This document shows positions 26,576 to 38,690 of a DNA stretch of 64,000 bases, piece by piece (position 1 is the stretch's first letter; each line of letters starts with the position of its first letter). Below the pieces are notes generated by a model. The model saw only the letters and a program-made list of their open reading frames with translations. It was not told the origin of the DNA and made no database searches. The position numbers were made by a program, and so were the translations under genes. This DNA comes from Strongylocentrotus purpuratus. Its lineage: Eukaryota > Echinodermata > Echinoidea > Camarodonta > Strongylocentrotidae. Where the stretch lies: the NCBI RefSeq assembly GCF_000002235.5, contig NW_022145611.1:14292882-14356881 (forward strand). The letters run 5' to 3'.

Positions 26576-26846
26576 CCCAAAATAAACATTTAAACAGAAC
26601 AGTAGATGTGCTGAGCGCGCACAAAGACCTACTAGGGGTATGGTCTAAATTGTACGTTGCATGCCACGCTTTGAATTTCAAAATGCATGCATGCTCAATA
26701 AAAGAGTACTTTTGTATATCGTTAAGTACATTCCTATCATAACCCTTACGAGAATAACAGATACTACGTGGTATAACATGTATGATTTAGCATGTATGCA
26801 CCAACAACAACAAAATAGAAAAATAGAAAATGAAAAGCGGTGGACA

Positions 26847-26928
26847 AACACACACACACACCCACACACACCCACACGCCCACACACCGCCCACACGCCA
26901 CACACCCACACACCCACAACCCACACAA
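26847..26928. repeat. (CA)n-rich array with CCACACG units
   Basis: CA repeats interrupted by CC and CGC. Reading frames in both orientations are repeat artefacts. Confidence 0.9.
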
Positions 26929-28406
26929 AATGTAATACGATAACAAAACAAAAAAAGGGAATAATGTTACATTGGCCATTCATCTTTGAGAAGCGGTATT
27001 AATCGAGTGCTAAGTTCTGTTAGAAATTAAAGTAAATTGTTTGTTTGTAAGAGTCTTTATTTGTATTCATGTGAAAGAATATCATTGGATGAGACTGTCA
27101 TGAACGGATTGCTCTCAAAATGTATTCATATTTCAAATGACTAATATAGTTTTCTAACATTGGATCAAGTATTGATGCCACATGTCTGTACAGTCCCTTA
27201 AACCATTCTCCGTGTACAGCGCGTGTCGTTGTGTCTGGTTTCCCGTGCAACTTAGTCAGTTCATTCAATTTGCTAAATCCCAAACCTCAACACACTAGTA
27301 ACCCCGCTGACGCAAAATATGATATTAATTCACTCTGAAGTCTCGGCGGTTTCTTTCATAAAATGTGGTGACCAGTAATCGACATTAAGAAGTGTTAAAA
27401 ATGCCCAGTTGAGGTGAGAGTATCAGATAAAGCTTGGCTTTTGTTTTATGGCAGCAATGGCGAACCAGACCAACATGCCAATCAAATTTTAAGCGATGCC
27501 TTTTAATGAGGTGTGCTAATCGAAGTTTTCCCGCAGGTTCAACCGTACACTACTCACAAGCCAATTATACCTTTATAAAATCTTTTGTTTTTCCTAAGGG
27601 AATTCAAAATGCCGGTCGTACCTTACGAGTATAATCCTGTTGCACGTAACCCATAGAAATGACAATAACTTGATGTAAAACAGAAAGTAGGCCTCTTACT
27701 AGACTTTTTCAATAAAGGAAATAAAGAGGTTTATTATACTTAGATTATATAGCCAAGATATAGTCATAAATTGCTATTATATCTAAGAGATGAGCAGAAA
27801 CAAATATTGTCCTTTTATTCGCTATTATTTTGATTACGTCTTTATTTTGTGAGTGTATTTCATATATTACATCGAAGGTGAAAGTATCATTAGCTGTTTG
27901 TTTTTATTTTTCATCAGTAATGCTACGAACAGTGTATATTTTCTCATAGCCCTCGTAATACTGGAAATTTCCTTCACGTAATTTAATTCAGTTTAACCCA
28001 AACCTGGTTCTAAGATCACATTTAGCAAAGAGTAACTTATACCTCAGACTATAAATTCATTCGTTAAAACCAGATTGTGAACAAAAGCTTCGAAAACAGG
28101 CCTTAGTGCTTAAAGTGGTTTAGTATGGTTATTGATTTTCTACCTACTTGTACCTTATTTTCATAAATGAAATTGTATGTTCTATTCAAAATGGTTGCAA
28201 GAAACTTACACACAAATTATTCAATTTTTATTTAAAATGGAATTTACATGTTAATGAGTTAGTCAAAAGGTGCAATACAACACTATACATGTTGAGATAA
28301 CATAAGAAACTCAATTTACCTTTGAAAGATTTAGTTACAATTTACGCAGGTTATATACAACCACCTTTTTAATATTGTGTTCCAGCGTTCCATAGCAGTC
28401 TTACAG
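26929..28406. other. No recognised gene
   Basis: AT-rich sequence with only short chance frames. Part of the 28.2-28.4 kb stretch may belong to the 5' side of the LINE fragment that follows. Confidence 0.45.
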
Positions 28407-29110
28407 TAGAACAAAACAATAATCTTGAAAGAAACAAAATGTAGAGTATGTAAAATTATTTTAGGGCCTAGTCACATTACCTATTCTAATGCATGTCAAG
28501 CATGCAATTTACCAACTCTTGAGGAGAGGAGACTAGCACTTTGTAGAAAAATTCGCAAAATCATTTTCAAATCACTCCATTTGTCAGACCTGGTTACTCA
28601 GAAAAATCACACTAATATATCCATTCGTAATATTCCCAGTTATCAGCAATTTCAGTTTAAAACAAAAAGGTTTAAAAATAGCCCACTGTCATTTATGGTT
28701 GATAAACTCAACAAAAGTTGAAAAAAGTTGTTTGTATTACTTTTATCGTTATTGTAGGTATACTGAGTGCTTATCTCCCCTCCCCCCCCCAAGTCGGCTG
28801 TTTTAAATGTGCATATTTTAATCCTTTTACCATGCTTGTATGGACTTTTATGACAAAACAGGAAATTTGTAAACAATGTGTTTATGGATTTAGTAACAGA
28901 ATCTAAGTCCTATTATTTATATTGCTAGTTTTTAACATGTATATCTTTAAAAGTGTTATCTACACTGCCTAACATGTAAACATGATCATTCCAACCATGG
29001 CTGTCTTTCATATAAAATGTATTTTTATGAACCATGCTTGTGCTATAATAATTAACATTTTGAATTGAATTAAAACCGCTAAATCAAATCAAATCAAAAA
29101 TTAAATCAAA
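28407..29110 (+). mobile_element. Non-LTR retrotransposon (LINE) 3' end: ORF2 C-terminus plus 3' UTR
   Basis: A frame that is open from 28410 to 28721, after a stop at 28407-28409, gives a peptide with the C-terminal signature of CR1/L2-group LINE proteins. It contains KIILGPSHITY and then NLPTLEERRLALCRK, and closes with a basic stretch containing RFKNSPLSFMV. The LPTLEERR-LC segment and the RFKxS ending are the parts I recognise from many invertebrate LINE ORF2 proteins. The reverse transcriptase and endonuclease are absent, so the copy is strongly 5'-truncated. About 390 bp of non-coding sequence follows and ends near a TTGAATTGAATT block and AAATC repeats (about 29080-29110), which would be the 3' tail. 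The exact clade is uncertain. This was recognised by eye, with no search. Confidence 0.65.
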
Positions 29111-29972
29111 TATTTAGCGGTATATAACAATATTGATGCCGGTAAGGTGTGACTGGAGCTTTAAATTATCACCAAATTGTCATCCATGCTGTCTTTCTCT
29201 CTATTTTCCCTCACACGCCTCTTTCCTGTGTCGTCGCTATTCATCATAAGTGATGCATTCAAGACGCTATTCTTGAGTGTTGTATTCAGGTTGTCCAAAT
29301 TTCCTGCTTCGTTCCATTTTAGTAATTAAGGGACAAACTGAAAGGCACGAGTTCCGGGCAATTTTCTTCCCTCTACCTCCCTCCTATAACTTTGCAGCAA
29401 ATATTCATGATGATTTTTCATCAAACAAATTGGGCTCGACAATCAAGATTCATATTCGTTACAATCAACGTCATGTCATACTCTTGAGTTGGGATTTATA
29501 TTGCGATTACAACTTCTTTTTATTTCTTTTTATCAAAAGATTAAAGGCAGCTATCTTAAAATCAGTGGGTGGCAGGTATCGGGTTTGAAGTTACCCCCAT
29601 CAGACATCTAAGTAAGCAGGTAGGCGCTTGTTGATAAGTTAGAAGTGAACTAACGGCTTAATTTTTTCCCCCAAAGAACTTTTAACTATAGGGATTTATG
29701 TATTACCAAAGACAAGGCAGTAGCTCATCGATTTGGTTTCAAACCCGGACCCCCACACCACGCCCCCCCCCCCCCGTTTCTGAGGTCACCAACCCGCATT
29801 CACAGTTGGTTGTTAACCTGGAGTCAACTCGGATAATGATGGCCCAGCATCGTCCAGTCCACATATGAAATTTAAACCGAGGGATAATATCCCGGGCCCC
29901 TGTCACTCAAAATTTAATTTCGACTAACCTGAGTCAGGCGCGGGCTTTACCCGGACATCACACTATAGAGCG
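29111..29972. other. No recognised gene; one 13-bp poly-C tract
   Basis: Contains a 103-codon frame at 29277-29588 with no motif and a C13 tract at 29763-29775. Confidence 0.45.
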
Positions 29973-30264
29973 ACCCAATACCTTCATCACTTTTGTCATT
30001 AGTTTTCCGCATTGTGTCTTTGTTTAATAGACAATTAAAGAGTAACGCTTCTAAGACATAAAACATGAATATATAACAAACCACTCATGTTAATTAATTA
30101 CCCATCTAGTCATCTCATTTACCCAATACCTTCATCACTCTTGTCATTAGTTTTCCGCATTGTGTCTTTGTTTAATAGACAATTAAAAGTAACGCTTAGA
30201 CATAAAACATGAATATATAACAAACCACTCATGTTAATTAATTACCCATCTAGTCATCTCATTT
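29973..30264 (+). repeat. Recent 146-bp tandem duplication
   Basis: The segment 29973-30120 is repeated directly at 30121-30264. Copy 2 differs by one T-to-C change and two deletions that total 4 bp. The copies abut exactly, with no spacer. Neither has terminal repeats or a reading frame. The high identity points to a recent event, or one still polymorphic in the species. Confidence 0.93.
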
Positions 30265-32380
30265 ATTGACTGAGAAAGAAAACTTAAAGTGAACCACGCC
30301 AACAATATGGTTAAAATTTATTTAATGAAAATCCCTTGTAAACATAAAGTGTTCGTCAGCTTGTAAGCATTTATTATATCAGATAATAGGCACCTAGCTC
30401 TCAATGCATATAATGAGAAGTCGAAGCGAAATAATTCTAAGTTTCATAATCTTGGTAAATGGCTTTTACTTACCACTATCCAACTCTGCCTCTTGCGCCC
30501 CAGATAGGAGCCCAAAACATTCATCCATAGTTATAGCCATCTTTCACATACTGGTTATTTCAGACATAAACGATTGATAAAGAAATACACGCAAGAGGCA
30601 GTTTTATTGTACTGTTATTTGCCACGTTGTACCACACAAAATCACGCACACACATACACACACGCGTTCAATAGGTAGGGTTAAGATCGATGGTTACGCC
30701 TATGATTACATACAGGTAAGATTAACTTTTGGCTTTGATTCAAATACTGGCTACAATTCTAATGCTCCCTCGAATTTGATGGATATTCGAAAAAAACCTA
30801 AGTGTTTTCTATTTATTTGTACACATATTTTTTCACGCCATGGAATCAACTGGCAAACAGCTGTAGCTTTAGGATGAACCAATAATGCGGAGTACCCAGG
30901 TCTGTGTTACATATGCGTTAACATCTATCACACGTTTTATTATTGGGTTTATCTTACATGGTGAGAATTTTAGAAGAACCTTCAGAATTTAATTTGAATT
31001 TATTGTGTGGTAAATGGATTTTTCTTGACTTTGTATTATAAGAATTAGGATGTGAAATGCTAATGTTCTCAGATGCCGACTTTCACTCTTGCATAGTTTA
31101 CAACGTAAGGTATTGTGTGAAATACAAAATCATACTGAAATATATATGACCAATTTAAGATCATTAATTTTAGGATTTCACTAACTAGATAGTTATGATA
31201 CCGAAATTCTATAAATTTCCATGTAGTGACATACCTCTTCAGATTGTCATTTCTAAATTTCTTTGTCTTCCTTGCCCAAGATAATCAAATGATCCATATC
31301 AGATTAAGGGATTAGAATTAAGGAGTTGTAAAACGGGATTTCGTCTTTCATTAGCTTGGAGTAGACAACTATCTTTGCATTTCATAGGATATAGCTTATA
31401 TTTAGCCTCTACTCTCAGCAGACATGGCAAATATGCTTATCATACCTCACTCATCTTTCATTCGAAAGCATGTTCATCAGATGTGAACCCGGCAATGGAA
31501 GTCGATCTTTATGACATGAAATTCATAAGGATTAATTCCCTAATCCAGGGATCACGGTAAAATGGTTCTGAGTGGCTCAAAATATTGGACGGATTAAACG
31601 CCACTTTAACGATAGTTTCTTTCGACATACATTTCCATCTCTCATCTTTTCCTACATACTTCTATATCGATCTGCCTCTTCCAGTAAATGGACACGAAAT
31701 TGTAAGCCCTCTAAATTCCCTATTCCCTTGGAGAAAAAAAAAAGCAGGGTAGCATATTTTCCTTTCTGAATACAAACAAGCACGCTCCATTTGACAAGAA
31801 ATGAACGGAATCGGGTCTTTTCCCAGCCATCAACGAAGAAGGGAAAATGTAAAAAAAAAGAGGTCGAAATGTATCATGCGGAATTAGGTTAAAACCTGTT
31901 TTGATCAGTGGTAAAGATTGAATCCAGCCATTCATGAGACACTGGCATCACGGTAGGGCACGACCCTTAAAATAAAATAAATGTAAAACGTCTTTGAAAT
32001 GCCCCTGATTGGGACGGGGCGGGGGATCCAGGAAGAGGCCCTATTGTGTCTTTTTTGTCTCTTTGCCTGTCTTCCTTTTCGATTCTTTTCTTTTTGCCCC
32101 CATCCCCAGAAGTTGTTCTTCATTTAATGTAAATGGTAATGTTAAGTTCAGGTCGTGTAATTACATTGTTTGAAATGCTGTTTAATAAAAGGAAATGTTC
32201 ATTATGCAGGAAATAGATTTTTCATGATGTTTTGTAAAGTTTTGGAATCATCAAAATGACTAAAAAATTAACTGTGTCTTATTGAAAATTCCAACAACAA
32301 AAAATCATTCATTGTATTCGTAAATGTGACTACACGCATGTAAAGAGGGAACTTCATATAAACTTTCACATTTGATATAG
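30265..32380. other. No recognised gene
   Basis: AT-rich. A TACAG|GTAAGA donor-like site at about 30714 has no convincing open frame upstream. Confidence 0.45.
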
Positions 32381-32935
32381 TCATATGTTGAAAATTAAAA
32401 TTATCCAGCCTTGAAGAATATATCGTAGTACATGATTTAGCACTCGTTGGGAGACTATTCTATAGTTCAAGGCCATGGTGTCGGATAAATTATGCGCAAC
32501 TAGCAATTTTGGGTTTGTCAAATGAAAGTTTCGTGTCGGATACAGGTTCTGAAATGCCGGAGGAAGAAGGGTATTGAAGTATTTGAACATAAAGATTACA
32601 ACCTGCAAGGTATTGATATATACACAATTTAAAGATTTCAGCTCCTGAAATACAGGTTCTGAATTTGCAAGAATGGATGATCCGGTACAAATGCAAAAAA
32701 TCCCTTGTATGCAATAAATGAATGAGATTTAGTTTTTTCTTCGCACCACTTGCCGAAACACTATTTCAAGTAATATGTGGAAGTACCATTTTCTTGAAGA
32801 GTAACAATATTTTGATTTTAAAAAAATTGTTTTATTTTTAGAATAACACCTACACCTTTATACAAAGATGTGGTAATATCATGTAAATGGTCATTCCATG
32901 TTAGACATACATCAACAATATCCTTGACTTCGATA
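32381..32935 (-). mobile_element. Non-LTR retrotransposon (LINE) fragment: C-terminal part of ORF2, decayed
   Basis: Read on the - strand, about 32931-32830 encodes CLTWNDHLHDITTSLYKGVG. This matches the LxWxxHI...SKGVGxL region just after the LINE reverse transcriptase palm. After a decayed stretch, one continuous frame from about 32713 down to the stop at 32381-32383 encodes SSILANSEPVFQELK and then VVIFMFKYFNTLLPPAFQNL. This is the classic C-terminal pattern of invertebrate LINE proteins (xIFMYKYxNxLLPxxF). The copy has at least one in-frame stop and one frame change between the two blocks. It has lost its 5' part and is not functional. It points opposite to the LINE at 28.4 kb and belongs to a different family. 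Confidence 0.72.
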
Positions 32936-33035
32936 TGTCAACATCTACCAAAGATATTCTTTCATGACTATAATTTTTGCGGAAATCGGTCTTTAAAAAA
33001 ACTCTCCTTTCCCTCTCTGTCTCTTGTCCGTTCTT

Positions 33036-33140
33036 GTCCTCCTCTTTCTCCTCCTCCTCCTCCTCCTCCTCCTCCTCCTCCTCCTCCTCTTCCTCCTATT
33101 CGTCCTCTTCCTCCTCTTCATCTATCTCCTCCTATCTCTC
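33036..33140. repeat. (CTC)n/(TCC)n trinucleotide array
   Basis: About 30 triplets of CTC type with TTC and TAT interruptions. Poly-proline and poly-serine frames through it are artefacts. Confidence 0.93.
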
Positions 33141-33695
33141 TTGTTCTTACCCACATTATCTATATTAAAATTCCTGACATGACTATGCACTTTTCGAAAA
33201 AATTGTCTTTACTTCTTTACTTTCTTACTTCTTTATTTCATTATTATTTCTTTATTTCTTTATTTTCATTTTTTTAAATTTCTAATACATGATTCATACA
33301 TTTTCTACAAATTCTACAAAAATCAATCGAATCAAATCAAGTCCCTTGACGACGGGTGTGTGCGTGTCATTGGTATCATCATCAATGCACACAATTAGCT
33401 CCATTGTCACACTCGCTTAACAAGATTGTGACTTAAGCAGAGTTTATTGCATGTGCACCCTAAGTTTCGTTGAAAATGTTACGCCTTAAGCGCTTTCCTC
33501 TAAATCTCAAATCGCATGCGTGATAGCAATGTAAATGTGAATTGATAGCTGATATTAGATCCAAGTGTAAAAGTCATACTATGGATGAAAAAAGAATAGT
33601 TTAATCTGTTTTAAAAGACGAAGATATTACTGGGTGTACGGACTAACCTTTCTGAAGCTCTATGTTCATATCTTCATTGGATTTCCGCTGGCTCT

Positions 33696-33730
33696 GTCTA
33701 TCTCTCTCTCTCTCTTTCTCTCTCTCTTTG

Positions 33731-33763
<33 letters not shown>

Positions 33764-33803
33764 TTCTTTCTCTCTTTCTTTTCTCTCTCTCTCTCGGTCT
33801 AGC
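33696..33803. repeat. (TC)n microsatellite, interrupted
   Basis: TC blocks separated by TTTC and TGTC units. Confidence 0.93.
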
Positions 33804-33982
33804 TCTCTACCCTTCCTTTTACATATTACAAACCATCACGTTTAACCATTAAACCAATGATCTATATTCTATATGAATCTTAATTACGACTTTGGGATCA
33901 TTAGCTGATTTTTAATAATTAATATTTTGATAGAGAAGGATATATTATTCAATTTACCCTGGTATTTGAAAAATAGGCATTT

Positions 33983-33986
<4 letters not shown>

Positions 33987-34025
<39 letters not shown>

Positions 34026-34160
34026 GTTGGGTTGGGTAGAGAAGTACACATCAAAGAAAGAAAGAGGCAGGGAGTTGGATCAATGGGTGAAAGAGACAGA
34101 TAGTAACATATTAAACAGGAGAGAGAAGGAGAGAGAGGGGGACACACACGGAGAGGTGGA
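33987..34160. repeat. (GA)n followed directly by 12-bp poly-G, then a purine-rich region
   Basis: GA repeats from 33987 run without a break into G12 at 34015-34026. The following 130 bp remain purine-rich. Confidence 0.9.
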
Positions 34161-37021
34161 GGGGTAATGCAGAAAGTTAATGCGATACCGATTAAAACGT
34201 GAGAAGCTATTGAACAGGCGACGTGTCTGACTGCATGGTCACGTGGTCTCTAAAACGCTATCATATAGAACATGTTTGTGCCGCCATGCCGGATGTGACA
34301 TGGGTTTAAATCAGTTTTTATCAATGCACAAATGAAATTTCCGATATGAAAGATATGTTCCAAGGCGTGCCCATATTTTAACGAGTGTCACCGGGGACGT
34401 CTTAACTCACTTTCTCACCCGGGCCGTCAATTATGCCTAGAAATCGGCTAAATGCCACCATGATCAGAGGGGTTTTTAAAGAGGGAAAGAGAGATCCGCG
34501 GTGCGAAAATTCTAGGCGACATGTTATCCACTCGTCTTTCACACGCCCTGGGAAATGAAAGGGGAGAAATTGAAGCGAATCTCCGTCCAATATCTCCCCA
34601 AAATACGTCTAAGCTCAAACGGGATGCGCAGGTTAAGCCGAAAATTAATAGTTTCTCACGTGTCAGGGAAAGAGACGAGGTGAAGTGGGGCAGCTAAAGG
34701 GGGTTGTCTTGGTCACCTTAATAGGTCTGGAATCCCTCTCCATCTCTACCCACCCAGATCTAACGGGGTAACACGATGCAAATGGAATTGATAATGGGGG
34801 TAAACCTGTAAAGCCAGCAGAAAATTGACGATTATTTCCTGAAGTAAATGAACTCTTAAAGTACAATTGCGATGGTTTTGTGCCGTGAAGGCCATCTCAT
34901 ATTTCATTTTCTCGATAGATGAAATACAGGAAAGAGAGATAATGAGTGGCATCGCAAGAGAACTGACAGTTATATTCTGATAAAAAAGAAGTAATAACTA
35001 AGTAAATGGGACGTTGGAGTAGCTACATGGGTGATAGGAGAGGAGGCAGGTGCCCAATTTCAAATAGCAAAACGGTAAAGAGACAGAACATGAAAAGAAC
35101 AGGCAACAAGGAGAAGTGGACGACGCAGCAGTCTCTAGCTAAGCCCTAATAGGCTCGGTCGCTCTGTCTGCTCGCATTCCCTCCAACATCTAAGTGCCAC
35201 CCCTAAATGAACGGGCTCATGCTACGCCACTGATATCCATTAGGTTACCGACCAAGACTGATCCGACGAGCAGAATGACATCGAAATAAAAAAAAACGAA
35301 AAAAAAAAACAGCCGACCTAAATCGGTTGTGGAATACAGCAATACTCCATATCAAAACTATCATTTTTTCCATTTCTGTCATCGTAGTCTCCATGTTTAC
35401 ATGAGATAAAAAGAGCAAGATTGAAGGAAAGGATAAGCAAGATGTACATAATCAACTCTAGAACAGTATGCTCCGATAATACAAGCGGCTCGTCAGCCGA
35501 GCAAGCTGGATTTAAAGAAGATTTTTACGAGTAGACATGGTGATTTTATAAATGTCAAGATTTTCAGAATGAGATAAAATGCTATAAACCATGCTTGGAT
35601 GTCGTTTGGGACAATTTCTCAAATTATTCCCTGAAATCATGAATGAGAACACCGCTATCGCTTCATAGAGTCAAATATTTGGCATTTGACAGGATTGTCA
35701 ATTCAAGGGGGCAGGGACCAGCCAAACACGAACAAATAACTCTCATAACAGTTTTGTTATTGTGCTATCTGAAACACACACCAACCACACACCCACACAA
35801 AACACACAAACTCAAACACAAAACAACAACCACAAAAAATCCCAACAAAACACTTACTGGAGAATTTAGACGAGATGAATTACTTCCTACACATTCATCC
35901 ACATAACAGGCTAACCTGGATCACAATTACTAGCAAATACAGGAATCACGAACATTAACAAAATTAACATAGATGCTATTCGAAGACATTGTTTAAGTTA
36001 GAAGAGATAAGAGAAACTAGAATTAAATGTGATGGAGGTGATGGAAATGAGGTGACCTAATATATTATGACACAATAAAGCATGTTTGTAACAAAAACTG
36101 TAATATTGCTGTCGTTTTGAATTCAGGTTTACCCCGAATGAGGATGCGGTTTTTCTCGGATGTCGCCTTTTTCGCCGCTCCGCGACCCTAACTATCTTCT
36201 ATCTATCTTTCTGCCACAAGTACACCACGATGAGGGACAGGAAATCCGTCTGCAAATGTCACCCATTCACTCCCATATTGTGTGTCTTAGTTAGACCCTG
36301 GACTCGACCGGCAGTATAGTATCTTCCAAGGTTATATTCAGGCACTAGCTTTTGTAAGGAGGGGTGAGGGGGGCAACTTTTCCCTCCTGACAGATTTTCA
36401 TTCCAGAATTTTTTTGAGCCGTCTGTTATGTACTAGTTGTTGTAGGGGTACGTGCACGATTGCATTTGGAAATGAAAGAAATGTATATACATGTACTTCT
36501 TCAAAATGCTTGTTTTGTCTTCTTTACAAATAGGTCAGTTTGGAGGGCGCCTCCGGAACAAGAACCAGGGTCCTTAAAAAGAAGTTACTATACCTTACTG
36601 GACTATATGGATCACAGTAGGCCAAGATGTTTTCCCCTCCTGAAGCAAATGCCTGGAAATACGCCACTGTTTCAGGTAAGCTCGCGATGACAGATAAAAC
36701 GTATATGTTTCAATATTACATACATATTTATGGGATGATGGGGCTACAACCTTAAAATTTCACGGTCTTTATGTTTCGAATGTATCACCAAGGATATTGG
36801 AATTAAGAACATAATAAACATCGAGAGTAATATTTTATATATACTGGTCTGAGCACAGCTATAGTAAGGCGGTGAAGTTCATCCGATAAACGAGTACACT
36901 AATATCTTTTATATAACGTTGGTAACGTGTGGGAAAACTAACTCGAGCTTTTCAGTGGCATTTATCAAGACCTTGATTTCAGGCAGGGCAAAACACAGCT
37001 TACTGAAAACCACTTTGTAAG
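34161..37021. other. No recognised gene; CA-rich patch and fragments of 'ACGCCACTG' repeats
   Basis: A CA/AACAC-rich patch lies at 35775-35850. The words TACGCCACTG at about 35222 and ATACGCCACTG at about 36660 are typical of an abundant short repeat end. Another copy in the opposite direction (GTGGCGTAGCG) begins at about 52681, and GGCGTATCCAGG occurs at about 54980. No gene is seen. Confidence 0.45.
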
Positions 37022-38418
37022 AGCCCTTGGTCTTGTTGCATAAAACCTACCGTTCCATTGATGGTAACCCTGCTAGTAGGAGACCAGCCTGTAGGTCCCG
37101 TGACCAATCTCGGGGAACAAAGGTTTGAAAATGTTTTTGTGTTCCCTGATGAATACCCAACAATTTTGACTTGGGCTGCCCCCTTGAAAATCCCAGGCAT
37201 TTTCGTGAGGGGTCAACAAAGGTCATACAGGGTAGAAATTAAAATATATTCCAATCGTGTCGATATGCATATCAAATTACTCGTCTGGTCATGAGGATTC
37301 AAAAAATGTATAGTTTGCTATACCTCCGACCTTAAATGAGGGCGCTATGGTCAAAAACGTTGAAAGGTCAACACACTTTTGACTGGTAGTCAAATTCACC
37401 AACACGGTTAACCTTATCAAATTTCAAATTAAATTACTCGTCTGGTCATAAGGATTACAAAAATGTATGGTTTGTTACACCTCTGACCTTAAATGAGGGC
37501 ACTATGGTCAAAAAGGTCAATGTACTTTAGACTGGTGGTCAAATTCACCAACACAGTTAACATTGTCCGATTCTAATGATTTTAGTGTCTTATAATATGT
37601 TTTGTGACACGGCAAAATTCAACTATACAACTTTCAACAGTAAAAGTGCTTACCTTGACCATGTACATTCAAAATGGCTGCCGTTTCGGTGACAAACATA
37701 TATAACTTCTTATCCATGGGTTTGAGGGAAATTTCAAGGTTATGGCAACCACTTTTGGTTTTAAAAGTTGCTTAGTTGAATTTGTTATGTCAGAAAACAT
37801 ATTATTAGACACTAAAATCATTAGAATCGGATGATGTTAACTGTGTTGGTGAATTTGACCACCAGTCTAAAGTACATTGACCTTTTTGACCATAGTGCCC
37901 TCATTTAAGGTCAGAGGTGTAACAAACCATACATTTTTGTAATCCTTATGACCAGACGAGTAATTTAATTTGAAATTTGATAAGGTTAACCGTGTTGGTG
38001 AATTTGACCACCAGTCAAAAGTGTGTTGACCTTTCAACGTTTTTGACCATAGCGCCCTCATTTAAGGTCGGAGGTATAGCAAACTATACATTTTTTGAAT
38101 TCTCATGACCAGACGAGTAATTTGATATGCATATCGACACGATTGGAATATATTTTAATTTCTACCCTGTATGACCTTTGTTGACCCCTCACGAAAATGC
38201 CTGGGATTTTCAAGGGGGCAGCCCAAGTCAAAATTGTTGGGTATTCATCAGGGAACACAAAAACACTTTCAAACCTTTGTTCCCCGAGATTGGTCACGGG
38301 ACCTACAGGCTGGTCTCCTACTATGCCATTAATGGTAGCCTCCATGGAAATCTTGATTTGATTGGCTGTTGAGTGATGTTGCCGTGGTAGTTAATATTTA
38401 TGCAACTATGCCCTGGTT
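37022..38418. mobile_element. MITE-like element (same family as 947-1145) split by a long inverted repeat
   Basis: The left part (37022 to about 37067) has AGCCCTTGGTCTTGTTGCAT, AAAACC and CCATTGATGGTAAC. The right part (38326-38418) has CCATTAATGGTAG, CCATGGAAATCTTG, TGAGTGATGTTGCCGTGGTA and ends with ATGCAACTATGCCCTGGTT, which is the inverted match of the left end. Joined, the two parts give the standard family structure. The copies at 947 and 12394 have only a few bases between the two internal mirror blocks, so they serve as empty sites for the insert described separately. Confidence 0.75.
37068..38325. repeat. Long inverted repeat (palindromic insert) of about 1.26 kb
   Basis: The left arm 37074-37648 and right arm 37750-38323 (about 575 bp each) are reverse complements around a 101-bp loop (37649-37749). 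Over the outer 515 bp the arms differ at only about five positions. Over the inner 70 bp they differ at more than a dozen, with a sharp step near 37591/37806. Each arm contains a tandem duplication with a 157-bp period (units from 37274 and 37431), marked by AAATTACTCGTCTGGTCAT and by GACCTTAAATGAGGGC. The matching 78- and 80-codon frames in the two arms exist only because the arms are identical. They lack coding signatures. The transcript would fold into a hairpin with a stem over 500 bp. The element type is unknown; foldback-like is the closest description. Confidence 0.9.
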
Positions 38419-38425
38419 TGCGCAC

Positions 38426-38441
38426 GGGGGGGGGGGGGGGG
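38426..38441. repeat. 16-bp poly-G tract
   Basis: An uninterrupted G16 lying 8 bp beyond the right end of the split MITE-like element. Confidence 0.95.
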
Positions 38442-38690
38442 TATATCGCTTAAAATGAATTTTTAAAAAGTGGACAACTTTTGTAAATGTGTCTATATTT
38501 ACCGCGTTTCCATGAACAATCGTGCATTTTTTACTTAAGAACTACAATGTACTACTATAAAAAAAGATGGCTGCATTTTTACTTCTGTCAGAATTGGCAA
38601 ATCGCCCCCCTTGCCTCTCCTTTGAATAATTATGCTCGTCAAACTTGCCAATTGACAATATTAATTATGATGATAATAAGAATATATTTG

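Noticed and set aside
29700-29760. TAGCTCATCG and GGTTTCAAACCC, like tRNA A and B boxes
   Set aside because: The two words are only about 20 bp apart, far too close for a tRNA or a SINE head, and no stems form.
36534-36675. Exon-like segment with a pyrimidine-rich acceptor and a CAG|GTAAGC donor
   Set aside because: Its 3' half (CCCCTCCTGAAGCAAATGCC to ACGCCACTG) has the wording of an abundant short repeat end (TACGCCACTG), so the donor-like site is probably part of a repeat. No protein family recognised.
37058-38345. Two matching reading frames of 78 and 80 codons on opposite strands
   Set aside because: They are the same sequence seen in the two arms of the palindrome. The arms are near-identical at DNA level, including non-coding parts, so the shared peptide is no evidence of selection on a protein.
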